Below, one piece after another: positions 54,059 to 62,546 of a stretch of 64,000 bases of DNA. The stretch covers positions 682,001 to 746,000 of the forward strand of contig CBDASI010000002.1 of NCBI GenBank assembly GCA_965199585.1, written 5' to 3'. The notes under the pieces were generated by a model. That model was given only the letters and a program-made list of their open reading frames with translations. It was not told where the DNA came from and ran no database searches. The translations under genes and the position numbers were made by a program. The DNA is from JAVVHH01 sp965199585. GTDB lineage: Bacteria > Pseudomonadota > Alphaproteobacteria > Acetobacterales > Acetobacteraceae. Numbering within the stretch: the stretch's first letter is position 1; every line of letters starts with the position of its first letter.

Positions 54059-55207
54059 ATGCCGGGCCCGGCACTCACCGCGCTCGCGGGCCTGCTGGCG
54101 CTCGCCTCGTCGCAGGGGATTTGCCGCTTCGTCTACACGCCGATCCTGCCGGCGATGGCGGCCGGGCTCGGGCTGGGGCCCAGCACGGCGGGGCTGATCG
54201 CATCGGCGAACTTCCTCGGCTACCTGAGCGGGGCGATCGCGGCGACGGCGAAGCGCTTGCCCGTCGGGCGGCGCGCCTGGTTCATCGGCAGCCTCTGCGT
54301 CAGCGCGCTCAGCACGGCGGCGATGGGCGTGGCGAGCGGGTTGCCGGCCTACCTGGCCTTGCGCTTCGCCGGCGGGGCGGCGGGCGCGTTCGTGCTGGTG
54401 CTGGCCACGGCAGCGGTGCTCGACGTGTTGGCCGAGGCCGGGCGGCCACGGCTCGGGGCGTTGCATTATGCCGGTGTCGGCGTCGGGATCGTATTGTCGG
54501 CGGTCATCGTCGCCGGGCTCGAGGCGGGCGGGGCCGGATGGCGGACGCTGTGGATCGTCGCCGGGCTGATCGCCCTCGCGATGGTCCCACTACCGGCCCG
54601 CGTGCTCCGCTGGCGAACGCCGGCGGTCGGTGTCGCGGGCCGGCCGGCCTCGCTGCCCCGGGGCATCGTGCCGCTTACCTTCTGCCAATTCCTGTACGGT
54701 GCCGGTTATGCGGTCACGGCAACCTTCCTGATTGCGATGGTCCGCGGCGCACCGGCGACGCGGGCGGTGGAGCCGCTGATCTGGACCGTCGTCGGCCTCG
54801 CCGCCGCTCCGTCGCTGCTGCTGTGGCTGTGGGTGTCGGCGCGGATCGGGCCGCGGCGCGCCTATGCCGCCGCTGCCGTGCTCGAGGCTGCCGGCGTGTT
54901 GCTGGCGGGCGGCTGGCCGACGCCGGCCGGGTTGCTGGCAGGGGCGGCGCTGCTGGGCGGCACGTTCATGGGGCTGACGGCGCTCAGCTTCGCCGTCGCG
55001 CGTGAGTTCGGGCCGGGCGGCCAGGAGCGGCAGATCGCCATCCTGACCACCGGCTTCAGCGTCGGCCAAGCGCTGGGTCCCCTGCTCGGCGGCGCATTGG
55101 CCGAAGCGAGCGGCAGCTTCTGGAGCGCATCGGCCCTGGCGTCGGCGGCCCTGTTGCTCGCCGCCGTGCTGATCCTGGCAACCCGTCCGCGCGCTGCCGT
55201 CACGTAA
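54059..55207 (+). CDS. YbfB/YjiJ family MFS transporter
   Basis: The 382-aa protein has about twelve membrane helices and the family opening ALTALAGLLALASSQGICRFVYTPILPAM, with GLIASANFLGYLSGA in helix 2. These are predicted exporters of unknown substrate. ATG 54059 begins directly before the first helix; the open frame extends upstream but lacks protein-like sequence. Confidence 0.85.
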   Translation: MPGPALTALAGLLALASSQGICRFVYTPILPAMAAGLGLGPSTAGLIASANFLGYLSGAIAATAKRLPVGRRAWFIGSLCVSALSTAAMGVASGLPAYLALRFAGGAAGAFVLVLATAAVLDVLAEAGRPRLGALHYAGVGVGIVLSAVIVAGLEAGGAGWRTLWIVAGLIALAMVPLPARVLRWRTPAVGVAGRPASLPRGIVPLTFCQFLYGAGYAVTATFLIAMVRGAPATRAVEPLIWTVVGLAAAPSLLLWLWVSARIGPRRAYAAAAVLEAAGVLLAGGWPTPAGLLAGAALLGGTFMGLTALSFAVAREFGPGGQERQIAILTTGFSVGQALGPLLGGALAEASGSFWSASALASAALLLAAVLILATRPRAAVT

Positions 55208-55260
55208 CAGACACTCATGGAGTGCTGACAGGCAGAGTAGGACCGGCTAACAGCCGAAGC

Positions 55261-56982
55261 ATGTCGGATACGCCCTTCCCCGCATTCGCGTCGCAACGGC
55301 GCTTGCCCAACTTGTTCGACTTGGTGGCGGGCGCCTGCATCCTCGCCGCGCTGATCTACGTGGCCAGCGTCGCCCGCGGCACGGTCGGGCCGATCGATGC
55401 GCCAGAAGCCACCGCGATCAGCCTCGACCCGGCCAACCTGCCGGCCTACGCGGTGCGCACCACGCTGCGGATGTTCGCCGCACTGGCGTTCTCGCTGCTG
55501 TTCACACTGACGTATGCGACCTGGGCGGCCAAGAGCCGGCGCGCGGCACTGATCCTGATCCCGTTGCTCGACATCCTGCAATCGGTGCCGATCCTCGGTT
55601 TTCTCACCTTCACGGTGGTGTTCTTCCTCGGCCTGTTTCCCGGCCAGGTCATCGGCGCCGAACTGGCCGCGATCTTCGCCATCTTCACCAGCCAGGCCTG
55701 GAACATGGCGTTCAGCTTTTATCAATCGCTGAAGACGCTGCCGAACGATCTGGACGAAGCGACCCGCAGCTTCGGCCTGTCGACCTGGCAGCGGTTCTGG
55801 CGCTTCGAAGTGCCGTTCGCGATGCCCGGCCTGGTCTGGAACACCATGATGAGCATGTCGGGCGGCTGGTTCTTCGTGGTCGCCAGCGAGGCGATCACGG
55901 TCGGCGATACGACGTTCAAGCTACCCGGCATCGGCAGCTACGTCGCCATGGCGCTCGAGCAGCGCAGCATTCCGGCGGTCATCTACGCCATCCTGGCGAT
56001 GCTGGTCGTAATCCTGCTGTACGACCAATTGCTGTTCCGCCCGCTGGTGGCGTGGTCGTCGAAGTTCCGCTTCGAGCTGACCGCGTCGGAGAACGCCGAA
56101 GATCCGTGGATGCTGAAGCTGCTGCGGCGGACACGGTTGCTGCGGGCGGCGACGGACGTGATCGGCTCCGGCTTCAACGTGTTGACCGGGCTGCGCCTGG
56201 CGCTGCCGCGGCGGGCGAGTAAGGAACGGGTTCCGTCCAAGCTGGCGGACGCCGTTTTCCTGACTGTCATGGGCGCCGCGCTGCTTTACGCGCTGTATCT
56301 GATCGTCCAATTCGTCTCCACGTCGCTGACCTGGTCCGAAGTGTTCGAGGCGTTCGTGCTCGGTCTGCTGACGCTGGTCCGGGTCGTCGTGCTGATGGTC
56401 CTGGCGACGATCGTCTGGGTGCCGATCGGTGTCTGGCTCGGCCTTCGCCCGGTCTGGGGCCGGCGGGCGCAGCCGATCGCGCAGTTCCTGGCGGCCTTCC
56501 CGGCCAACCTGTTCTTCCCGATCTTCGTCGTGTTGATCGTGCGCGGGCACGGCAATCCGAACATATGGCTCACGCCGCTGATGATCCTCGGGACCCAGTG
56601 GTACATCCTGTTCAACGTCATCGCCGGCGCGTCCGCCTTCCCGGGCGACCTGCAGGAAGCGGCGAGATGCTTCCGCGTCGGTGGCTGGCTGTGGTGGCGC
56701 CGGGTGATCCTGCCGGGCGTGTTCCCGTATTACGTCACGGGGGCCATCACGGCGTCCGGCGGGTCGTGGAACGCGGCCATCGTCGCCGAGGTGGCGAGCT
56801 GGGGCGATACGAAACTGGAGGCGCGCGGGCTGGGCGCCTACATCGCCAATGCAACCGCCGACGGGCAGACCGCCAAGGTCGTGCTCGGTGTCGCGATGAT
56901 GTCGGCCTTTGTCGTGGCGTTCAACCGGCTGTTGTGGCGACCGCTCTACGGCTATGCCACACGGCGACTGACCCTGGGATAA
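55261..56982 (+). CDS. ABC transporter permease, fused double NitT/TauT type
   Basis: The 573-aa protein carries two BPD_transp_1 permease units of about 280 residues. Each has an EAA-type loop: LPNDLDEATRSFGLSTWQRFWRFEVPFA in the first and FPGDLQEAARCFRVGGWLWWRRVILPG in the second, both followed by SGGSWN/SGGWFFVVASE-like segments. This is the two-in-one form found in nitrate/sulfonate/bicarbonate importers. It is followed five bases later by its ATPase. Confidence 0.9.
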   Translation: MSDTPFPAFASQRRLPNLFDLVAGACILAALIYVASVARGTVGPIDAPEATAISLDPANLPAYAVRTTLRMFAALAFSLLFTLTYATWAAKSRRAALILIPLLDILQSVPILGFLTFTVVFFLGLFPGQVIGAELAAIFAIFTSQAWNMAFSFYQSLKTLPNDLDEATRSFGLSTWQRFWRFEVPFAMPGLVWNTMMSMSGGWFFVVASEAITVGDTTFKLPGIGSYVAMALEQRSIPAVIYAILAMLVVILLYDQLLFRPLVAWSSKFRFELTASENAEDPWMLKLLRRTRLLRAATDVIGSGFNVLTGLRLALPRRASKERVPSKLADAVFLTVMGAALLYALYLIVQFVSTSLTWSEVFEAFVLGLLTLVRVVVLMVLATIVWVPIGVWLGLRPVWGRRAQPIAQFLAAFPANLFFPIFVVLIVRGHGNPNIWLTPLMILGTQWYILFNVIAGASAFPGDLQEAARCFRVGGWLWWRRVILPGVFPYYVTGAITASGGSWNAAIVAEVASWGDTKLEARGLGAYIANATADGQTAKVVLGVAMMSAFVVAFNRLLWRPLYGYATRRLTLG

Positions 56983-56987
56983 CGCGG

Positions 56988-58289
56988 ATGGACCAGAACG
57001 CGACTGCCGACCTACTTCTCGAGATCCGCGGGGTCCGACAGGCGTATCACAAGGAAAGTGCGGCCGACCTGGTCGTGCTCGAGGATGTCGACCTGCAACT
57101 GCGACCCGGCGAGATCGTCGGGCTGCTCGGCCGGTCCGGCTCCGGCAAGTCGACGCTGCTGCGGATCATCTCCGGCCTCCTGGCGCCGACGGGCGGCGAC
57201 GTGATCTGGCGGGGAAAGCCCCTGCGCGGCCCAGCACCGGGCGTGGCTATGGTGTTCCAGAGTTTCGCCCTGTTTCCCTGGCTGACGGTCGACGAGAACG
57301 TGGAGCTCGGCCTCGAAGCCCAAGGGATCGCCAAAGCGGAGCGCGCCGAGCGAGCCGAGGCGGCGATCGACCTGATCGGCCTGGGTGGCTACGAGAGCGC
57401 CTACCCGAAGGAGCTGTCGGGCGGTATGCGGCAGCGCGTCGGACTGGCGCGGGCGCTGGTGGTGCACCCGGACCTGCTGCTGATGGACGAGCCGTTCTCC
57501 GCGCTGGACGTGCTGACGGCCGAGACGCTGCGCACCGACCTGATCGACCTCTGGAGCGACGGCAAGCTGCCGGTCAAATCGATGCTGATGGTCACGCACA
57601 ACATCGAGGAGGCCGTACTGATGTGCGACCGCATCCTGGTGTTCAGCAGCAACCCGGGACGCGTGGCGACCGAGTTGCGCGTCAAGTTCCCGCACCCGCG
57701 CAACCGGCTCGACCCGGCGTTTCGCAAGGTGGTCGACGACATCTACGCCGTCATGACCCGGCGCCCGGTGCCGCGCACCCCGACGGCGCTGTCGGCTACG
57801 GAGGCAGTGCGCATCCATCCGGTGTCGTCCAACCTGCTCGCCGGTCTGCTCGAGGTGTTGGCCGGGCCACCCTATAATGGGCGCGCCGACCTGCCCGCGC
57901 TAGCCGGGCCGCTGCAGCTGGAGCTCGACGACTTGCTGCCGATCGGCGACGGGCTGCAACTGCTCGGCATGGGCGTGCTCGAGGAAGGCGACCTGCGGAT
58001 CACGGAGAGTGGGCGCGCCTTCGTCGATGCGGATACGGACGACCGCAAGCAGATCTTTGCCGCCGCGCTGCGCGCGAACGTGCCGCTGGCGGCGCAGATC
58101 CGCCGGGTGCTGGACGACCGGCCGGGTCATCGGGCGTCGGCCGTGCGGTTCCGCGACGAGCTGGAAGATACGATGTCGCCGGACTACGCCGACGAGACGC
58201 TGCTAGCGGTGATCAGCTGGGGCCGGTTCGCCGAGCTCTATTCTTATGATGAAGAGGCGGACCAGTTCTTCCTCGACGACGAGGAGTGA
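56988..58289 (+). CDS. NitT/TauT-type ABC ATPase with AAA-associated C-terminal domain
   Basis: The 433-aa protein has an ATPase domain (Walker A GRSGSGKST near 46, Q-loop VFQSFALFPWLTV, signature LSGGMRQRVG, Walker B LLLMDEPFSALD) and, from about residue 290, the AAA-associated C-terminal domain that may sense conditions (LAGLLEVLAGPPYNGRADLP; YADETLLAVISWGRFAELYSYDE). It couples to the double permease just upstream. The start is ATG 56988; longer frames run inside the permease gene. Confidence 0.9.
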   Translation: MDQNATADLLLEIRGVRQAYHKESAADLVVLEDVDLQLRPGEIVGLLGRSGSGKSTLLRIISGLLAPTGGDVIWRGKPLRGPAPGVAMVFQSFALFPWLTVDENVELGLEAQGIAKAERAERAEAAIDLIGLGGYESAYPKELSGGMRQRVGLARALVVHPDLLLMDEPFSALDVLTAETLRTDLIDLWSDGKLPVKSMLMVTHNIEEAVLMCDRILVFSSNPGRVATELRVKFPHPRNRLDPAFRKVVDDIYAVMTRRPVPRTPTALSATEAVRIHPVSSNLLAGLLEVLAGPPYNGRADLPALAGPLQLELDDLLPIGDGLQLLGMGVLEEGDLRITESGRAFVDADTDDRKQIFAAALRANVPLAAQIRRVLDDRPGHRASAVRFRDELEDTMSPDYADETLLAVISWGRFAELYSYDEEADQFFLDDEE

Positions 58290-58293
58290 CGCC

Positions 58294-59880
58294 ATGATCG
58301 ACCGCCGCACGCTGCTGGCCGCCGCCGCCGCGACGCCGCTGCTCTACACGCGCGCTTTCGGCGAGACGCCGAAGGACACGATCGTCATGGCCAAGCGGAT
58401 CGACGACATCATCAGCCTCGATCCGCAGGAGGCGTTCGAATATTCCGGCTCGGAGATCACGGGCAACATCTACGACAAGCTCGTCACGCCGGACGATGCC
58501 GACCCGACCAAAATCATCCCGACCCTGGCCGAGAGCTGGACGACGAGCGCAGACGGTAAGAGCTGGACGTTCAAGATGCGCTCCGGCCGCAAGTTCGCCA
58601 GCGGGGCCGCGGTGACGGCAGACGACGCGGCGTTCAGCCTGCAGCGCGCCGTGATCATGAACAAGTCGCCGGGGTTCATCATCGCCCAGCTCGGCTTCGA
58701 CAAGGGGAACGTGAGCGAGCGCATCCGGGCGATCGATCCGCAGACGCTGCAGATCGACATCCCGGAACAGGAGGCGCCGACCTTCCTACTCTATTGCCTG
58801 AGCGCGGCGGTGGGCGGCGTCGTCGAGAAGAAGGTCGCGCTCGAGCACGAGCAGAATGGCGATCTGGGCAATGCGTGGCTGCGGGCGAACAGCGCCGGGT
58901 CGGGCCCGTACATGCTACACACGGCGCGCGCCAGCGAGGTCGTGGCGCTGGATGCCAATCCGAACTATCCGCAGCCGCTGCCGATCAAGCGGATCATCAT
59001 CCGGCACGTCCCCGATCCGTCGGTGCAGTTGCTGCTGGTACAGCGCGGCGATGCGGACGTTGCGCGCGACCTGTTGCCGGAACAGCTCGCGATCGCGCGG
59101 GCCAATACGGGCATGACCGTCGACTCGCGGCCGAAGGCGAGCCTGATGTACATCTCGATGAACGTGGCGCATCCAGCGCTGGCCAAGCCGCAGGTGCGGG
59201 ACGCGATCCGGTGGGCGGTCGACTACGCGGCGATCGAGCAGAACCTGGTCAAGGACACGTTCCGCACCCACCAGGCATTTCTGCCGAGCGGCTTCCCGGC
59301 CGCGCTGGAGGACAACCCATTCAAGGCCGACTCCGCTAAAGCCAAAGCTTTGCTGGCCGAAGCCGGATATCCCAACGGGCTCGAACTGACGTTCGACCAC
59401 GCGTCGAGTTCGCCACGGGCCGAGATCGCCCAGGCGCTACAGGCGCAACTGGCCCTGGTCGGAATCAAGCTCACGCTGCTGGCGGGCGAGGGACGGCAGG
59501 TGTTGACCCGGATCCGGGCACGGCAGCATCAACTTGCGATTGCGCTGTGGGGGTCCGATTATTTCGACCCTAACAGCAACGCGCAGACCTTCTGCGAGAA
59601 CACCGACAACTCCGACGCATCAAAGAACCGCACGACGGCTTGGCAGACGAATTGGAGAGACGACGAGTTGACGGCGGAGAGCCTAGCCGCAGTCCGCGAA
59701 CTGGACCCGGCCAAGCGCATCGCACTGTATCAGACCATGCAGCGCCAGTTGCAGGAGCGCGGCCCGTTCGCGATCCTGCTGCAGGAGATCGGCAGCGTGG
59801 TAATGCGTAAGCCGGCTGCCGGGCTGGTCCAGGGCCCGTTGTCGGACCGGACAGTCTACCGCAATATAACGAAGGCTTAG
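58294..59880 (+). CDS. ABC transporter substrate-binding protein, family 5 (peptide type)
   Basis: The 528-aa protein begins MIDRRTLLAAAAATPLLYTRAFGE, a twin-Arg/Sec signal, then the family-5 pattern KRIDDIISLDPQEAFEYSG. A GAGGAG site lies seven bases before ATG 58294. It is a paralogue of the binding protein at 14039-15637 (shared GNIYDKLV, SPGFIIAQLGF, DPNSNAQTFCENTDN). Here it follows a NitT/TauT permease and ATPase, not the usual Dpp/Opp set. Confidence 0.9.
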   Translation: MIDRRTLLAAAAATPLLYTRAFGETPKDTIVMAKRIDDIISLDPQEAFEYSGSEITGNIYDKLVTPDDADPTKIIPTLAESWTTSADGKSWTFKMRSGRKFASGAAVTADDAAFSLQRAVIMNKSPGFIIAQLGFDKGNVSERIRAIDPQTLQIDIPEQEAPTFLLYCLSAAVGGVVEKKVALEHEQNGDLGNAWLRANSAGSGPYMLHTARASEVVALDANPNYPQPLPIKRIIIRHVPDPSVQLLLVQRGDADVARDLLPEQLAIARANTGMTVDSRPKASLMYISMNVAHPALAKPQVRDAIRWAVDYAAIEQNLVKDTFRTHQAFLPSGFPAALEDNPFKADSAKAKALLAEAGYPNGLELTFDHASSSPRAEIAQALQAQLALVGIKLTLLAGEGRQVLTRIRARQHQLAIALWGSDYFDPNSNAQTFCENTDNSDASKNRTTAWQTNWRDDELTAESLAAVRELDPAKRIALYQTMQRQLQERGPFAILLQEIGSVVMRKPAAGLVQGPLSDRTVYRNITKA

Positions 59881-60083
59881 TGCAGCGACAGGGACGGGAA
59901 ACCGAACTTCAGCAGCGGTGACGCGAGCTGACCCGGCTGGACGGCGCTCGAGGGCGGGGGTGGCATCGGACGGACGCAATCGCGGTCGCGCGATGCGCGG
60001 CGTCGGCGAGCGAGAGGTGCCCGGTTAGACGCTTGCGCGACACCAAGGGTGACCAGGACGCCTCCGTCTAGGATTTCTCGCAT
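59877..60083 (-). CDS. Possible small protein (68 aa)
   Basis: ATG 60083 is preceded at ideal spacing by CAGGAGGC, an almost perfect Shine-Dalgarno site. The product starts MREILDGGVLVTLGVAQ and then becomes Arg- and Pro-rich. It overlaps the convergent binding-protein gene by four bases. No family recognised; coding potential beyond the start is moderate. Confidence 0.4.
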   Translation of the reverse strand: MREILDGGVLVTLGVAQASNRAPLARRRRASRDRDCVRPMPPPPSSAVQPGQLASPLLKFGFPSLSLH

Positions 60084-60218
60084 CGCGTGCCTCCTGTTGA
60101 CTGTGAGGATAACGGTAGCCAACCGGGCCTTACCTTGCTCGTCGAACCAGCGTCGTCGAGCGTCGGAAATGCGTCGGTTGCTTTCGCTCCAGTCTACGAG
60201 GCCGAGGTTAACGCCGGG
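60084..60218. other. Short intergenic stretch
   Basis: No gene seen; contains the upstream region of the possible 68-aa gene and the 3' end of the MFS gene. Confidence 0.3.
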
Positions 60219-61295
60219 TTAAAAGAGCGCGTTGCCGATCGCGGCGCCGATCGCGCCGGCCCCGAACCCGATCGTCGTGACAATCGCTGCCAATCGGCCC
60301 CGCATCGCAGGGGTTGTCGCCAGGGATTGCCCCTGCGCCTGGTTGGAGACCAGGGCGGTCTGCGTGCCGACGTCGAGCAACGCCATCGCCGCGTAGAGCG
60401 CTGGCCCGGGTCCCTGCACCAACGTTATCGCGCAGCCCGCCAGCAGGACGGCGTAAAGGCCGACCGTCGCGATGCCGGCTGCCGGGAACCGCTTGCACGC
60501 CCATCCCGCCGCGATTGCAGCGCAGGCGCCCAATGTCGCAATCATGCCCGTCGACAAGGCGCCGTGCACGCTGTTAGCGACGAGCCGCGGAAAGACCGCC
60601 CAGCCGAAGTTGAACAGCGCAAACACGGCGGCCTGCTGAAGCGCAGCGCGGCGCAGGATCGGCTCCCGGCGCCACATCGCCGCAGCGCTCGGCAGCGCCG
60701 CAGCGTCGCTCTCCCAAGCCCGGCGGTCGATCCGCAGCGCGGCAGTGGCGGCAGCGATACCGCACACCGACACGACGCCTGCGTCGAGCATGAACATCGT
60801 CCGCCATCCGACTGCAGCCGAGGCGATCGGCACGGCCGCCCGAGCGACGACGATCCCGGCTAAGCCACTCGCGATGACGCCGCCGATCACTGGCCCGCGG
60901 ATGTCGGACGACACCGCGCTGGTCGCGCAAGCCAGTAGACGTTGCGTCAACGAACAGCCAATCCCGATTAGCAGACAAGCGGCCGCGACCAACGGAAGTG
61001 CCGGAGCCACGGCAGCCGCGCCGAGCCCTAGGCTGAGGAGGAGCGCATGAAGGCCGAGGCCGTTCGCCGTCGTCAGATCCCGGGCCAGGCTCGCCTGGAG
61101 TGCTACACCGATGGCATAGCCCGCCAACGTCGCGCTCGGCATCATGCCGGCCCAGACCGAAGCGCCGAATTCCACCCGGGCCAGGGACGCGACAGCCTGC
61201 GCCCAATAGAGGGTCGAGACCGTCACACCGTTGAGGGCAAGCACCGCGATGAGGAGCGGCTTGGCGGACGTGCGAGGCAGCAGGCGAGCGGTCAT
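60219..61295 (-). CDS. MFS transporter
   Basis: The 358-aa protein has about eleven to twelve hydrophobic helices with small-residue packing (AGYAIGVALQASLA; GGVIASGLAGIVVARA). It resembles drug/metabolite exporters, but the canonical motif A is not well preserved. ATG 61295 is preferred to TTG 61313. It is divergent from the repeat-protein gene, so they may share a control region and function. Confidence 0.75.
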   Translation of the reverse strand: MTARLLPRTSAKPLLIAVLALNGVTVSTLYWAQAVASLARVEFGASVWAGMMPSATLAGYAIGVALQASLARDLTTANGLGLHALLLSLGLGAAAVAPALPLVAAACLLIGIGCSLTQRLLACATSAVSSDIRGPVIGGVIASGLAGIVVARAAVPIASAAVGWRTMFMLDAGVVSVCGIAAATAALRIDRRAWESDAAALPSAAAMWRREPILRRAALQQAAVFALFNFGWAVFPRLVANSVHGALSTGMIATLGACAAIAAGWACKRFPAAGIATVGLYAVLLAGCAITLVQGPGPALYAAMALLDVGTQTALVSNQAQGQSLATTPAMRGRLAAIVTTIGFGAGAIGAAIGNALF

Positions 61296-61413
61296 GAAGA
61301 ATCTTTTCCGCAATTGAGAACAAACAGTGGACTTAACGCGAACATATTGGCAATCTGTGGTTGGGCACAGACGACGACTTCAAACCCAACCGACCCACAA
61401 AAGGATAACTGCC

Positions 61414-61674
61414 ATGACGAATACAACCCAGAATGGTGCTTCCGCCGGTTTTGATGTCCCTGTCACCTTCCGCCTGCCGGCGCTCGCGAATGGCCTGTCC
61501 GTGAAGGATGCCGGCGCGGTCGTGCTCGGCGGCCAGGGTCCGGTGTTCCGGTCAGCGTCGATTGCCGATGTCGGCCGCGTTCGCCTGGGCGGCCAAGGTC
61601 CGGCTTTCCGCATGGCGGCTATCGCCGACGCCGGTAAAGTTCGTCTCGGCGGTCAGGGCCCGCTGTTCCGCTAA
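61414..61674 (+). CDS. Small triple-repeat protein (GGQGPxFR repeats)
   Basis: The 86-aa protein has a 26-residue N-terminal part and three 20-residue repeats (27-46, 47-66, 67-86), each ending in VxLGGQGPxFR. The unit pattern is [SA]IAD.G.VRLGGQGP[VAL]FR. Codons for the conserved residues differ between units at silent positions (GGCCAGGGT, GGCCAAGGT, GGTCAGGGC), so protein sequence is conserved by selection. An AAGGA site lies nine bases before ATG 61414. No family recognised; it could be a precursor of a modified peptide or a small structural protein. Confidence 0.75.
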   Translation: MTNTTQNGASAGFDVPVTFRLPALANGLSVKDAGAVVLGGQGPVFRSASIADVGRVRLGGQGPAFRMAAIADAGKVRLGGQGPLFR

Positions 61675-61686
61675 GATCCGACGCTG

Positions 61687-61755
61687 AACGGCTGAGCTGA
61701 ACAGATCAGCCGTTTCAGGATGTCGCTTGCCGAGTGCATAGTATCGGCAAGCGAC
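61687..61755. terminator. Two strong hairpins after the repeat-protein gene
   Basis: The first (61687-61695 with 61706-61714, AACGGCTGA arms) and the second (61722-61733 with 61744-61755, GTCGCTTGCCGA arms, 12 bp perfect) lie between the repeat protein and the DUF6065 gene. No T-tract follows, so they could also protect the mRNA 3' end. Confidence 0.55.
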
Positions 61756-61789
61756 TACCCTGAATTGTAGCAAGGTGGATCACACTCCG

Positions 61790-62546
61790 ATGGATGAGCC
61801 CTCGCCCGAAACGCTGGTACGCTTTCACCAACTGGTCGATACGGCTAGGCCGCCACTGCGGGCCGACCGATCTGCGGGCGGATTGTTGCCGACACGTGCT
61901 TTTCGCTTCTGCGAGGCCGTCACTACCGCGTCCGCGTTCGGCTACTACGTGTTTTCGCCCATGAGCTTCAGCCTGCTCTGGACCGGCGAACAAGTGGCCT
62001 GGACGTTCGACGGCGCCGGCGATTGGTTCACGCTTGGCCGGGCGCAGTTCCCCGGCTTGTCCGACGCCTTCGACGACGCTGCGCCCGAGACAGCTCCGCG
62101 GGTTCGCCCCGCCGTTCCTGGCTGCCCTGCCCGAGCCCGGGGTGGTTCAAGTCTGGTCCGGATTGCTGGCGCGGACCGCCCCCGACTGGAGCCTGCTGCT
62201 GCGGCCGCCGGCCAATCTTCCTCGCCCGGGATACGATCTGTTCGAAGGCATCGTCGAGACCGATCGCTGGTTCGGACCGCTGTTCACCAACGTGCGGCTC
62301 ACCAGAACCGACACCCCGATCACGTTCGACGCGGATTATCCGCTTTTCCAGGCACAACCGCTGCATCGCTCGGCCTACGCCGATGAGCGGCTGAACGATT
62401 TCACCTGCACGGTCGGGCTACACGGCCTGCAGCCGGAAGACTGGGCCGCCTACGCCAGGACCGCCGTCCATCCCGGCAACGCCGCGGCGCGTCCGCTCGG
62501 GCATGATGCGGCCGAGGTCCGCCGGCGCCGCCGTGCGGCCGGCTAA
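61790..62546 (+). pseudogene. DUF6065-type gene with frameshift
   Basis: The first frame (61790 to about 62098) gives FHQLVDTARPPLRAD and FSLLWTGEQVAWTFDG; the continuation lies in another frame (about 62100-62546) with PPFLAALPEPGVVQVWSGLLARTAPDWSLLLRPPANLPRP and FEGIVETDRWFGPLFTNVRLTRTD. Inserting one C at CCGCGGG (about 62097) restores a single 252-aa protein with PPGFAPPFL at the join. The pattern fits DUF6065 as I know it. Function unknown. It follows the repeat-protein gene and may belong with it. Confidence 0.65.

Noticed and set aside
56565..56987. Extended N-terminus of the NitT-type ATPase
   Set aside because: Overlaps the permease gene in another frame; the ATPase family starts at about 56988.
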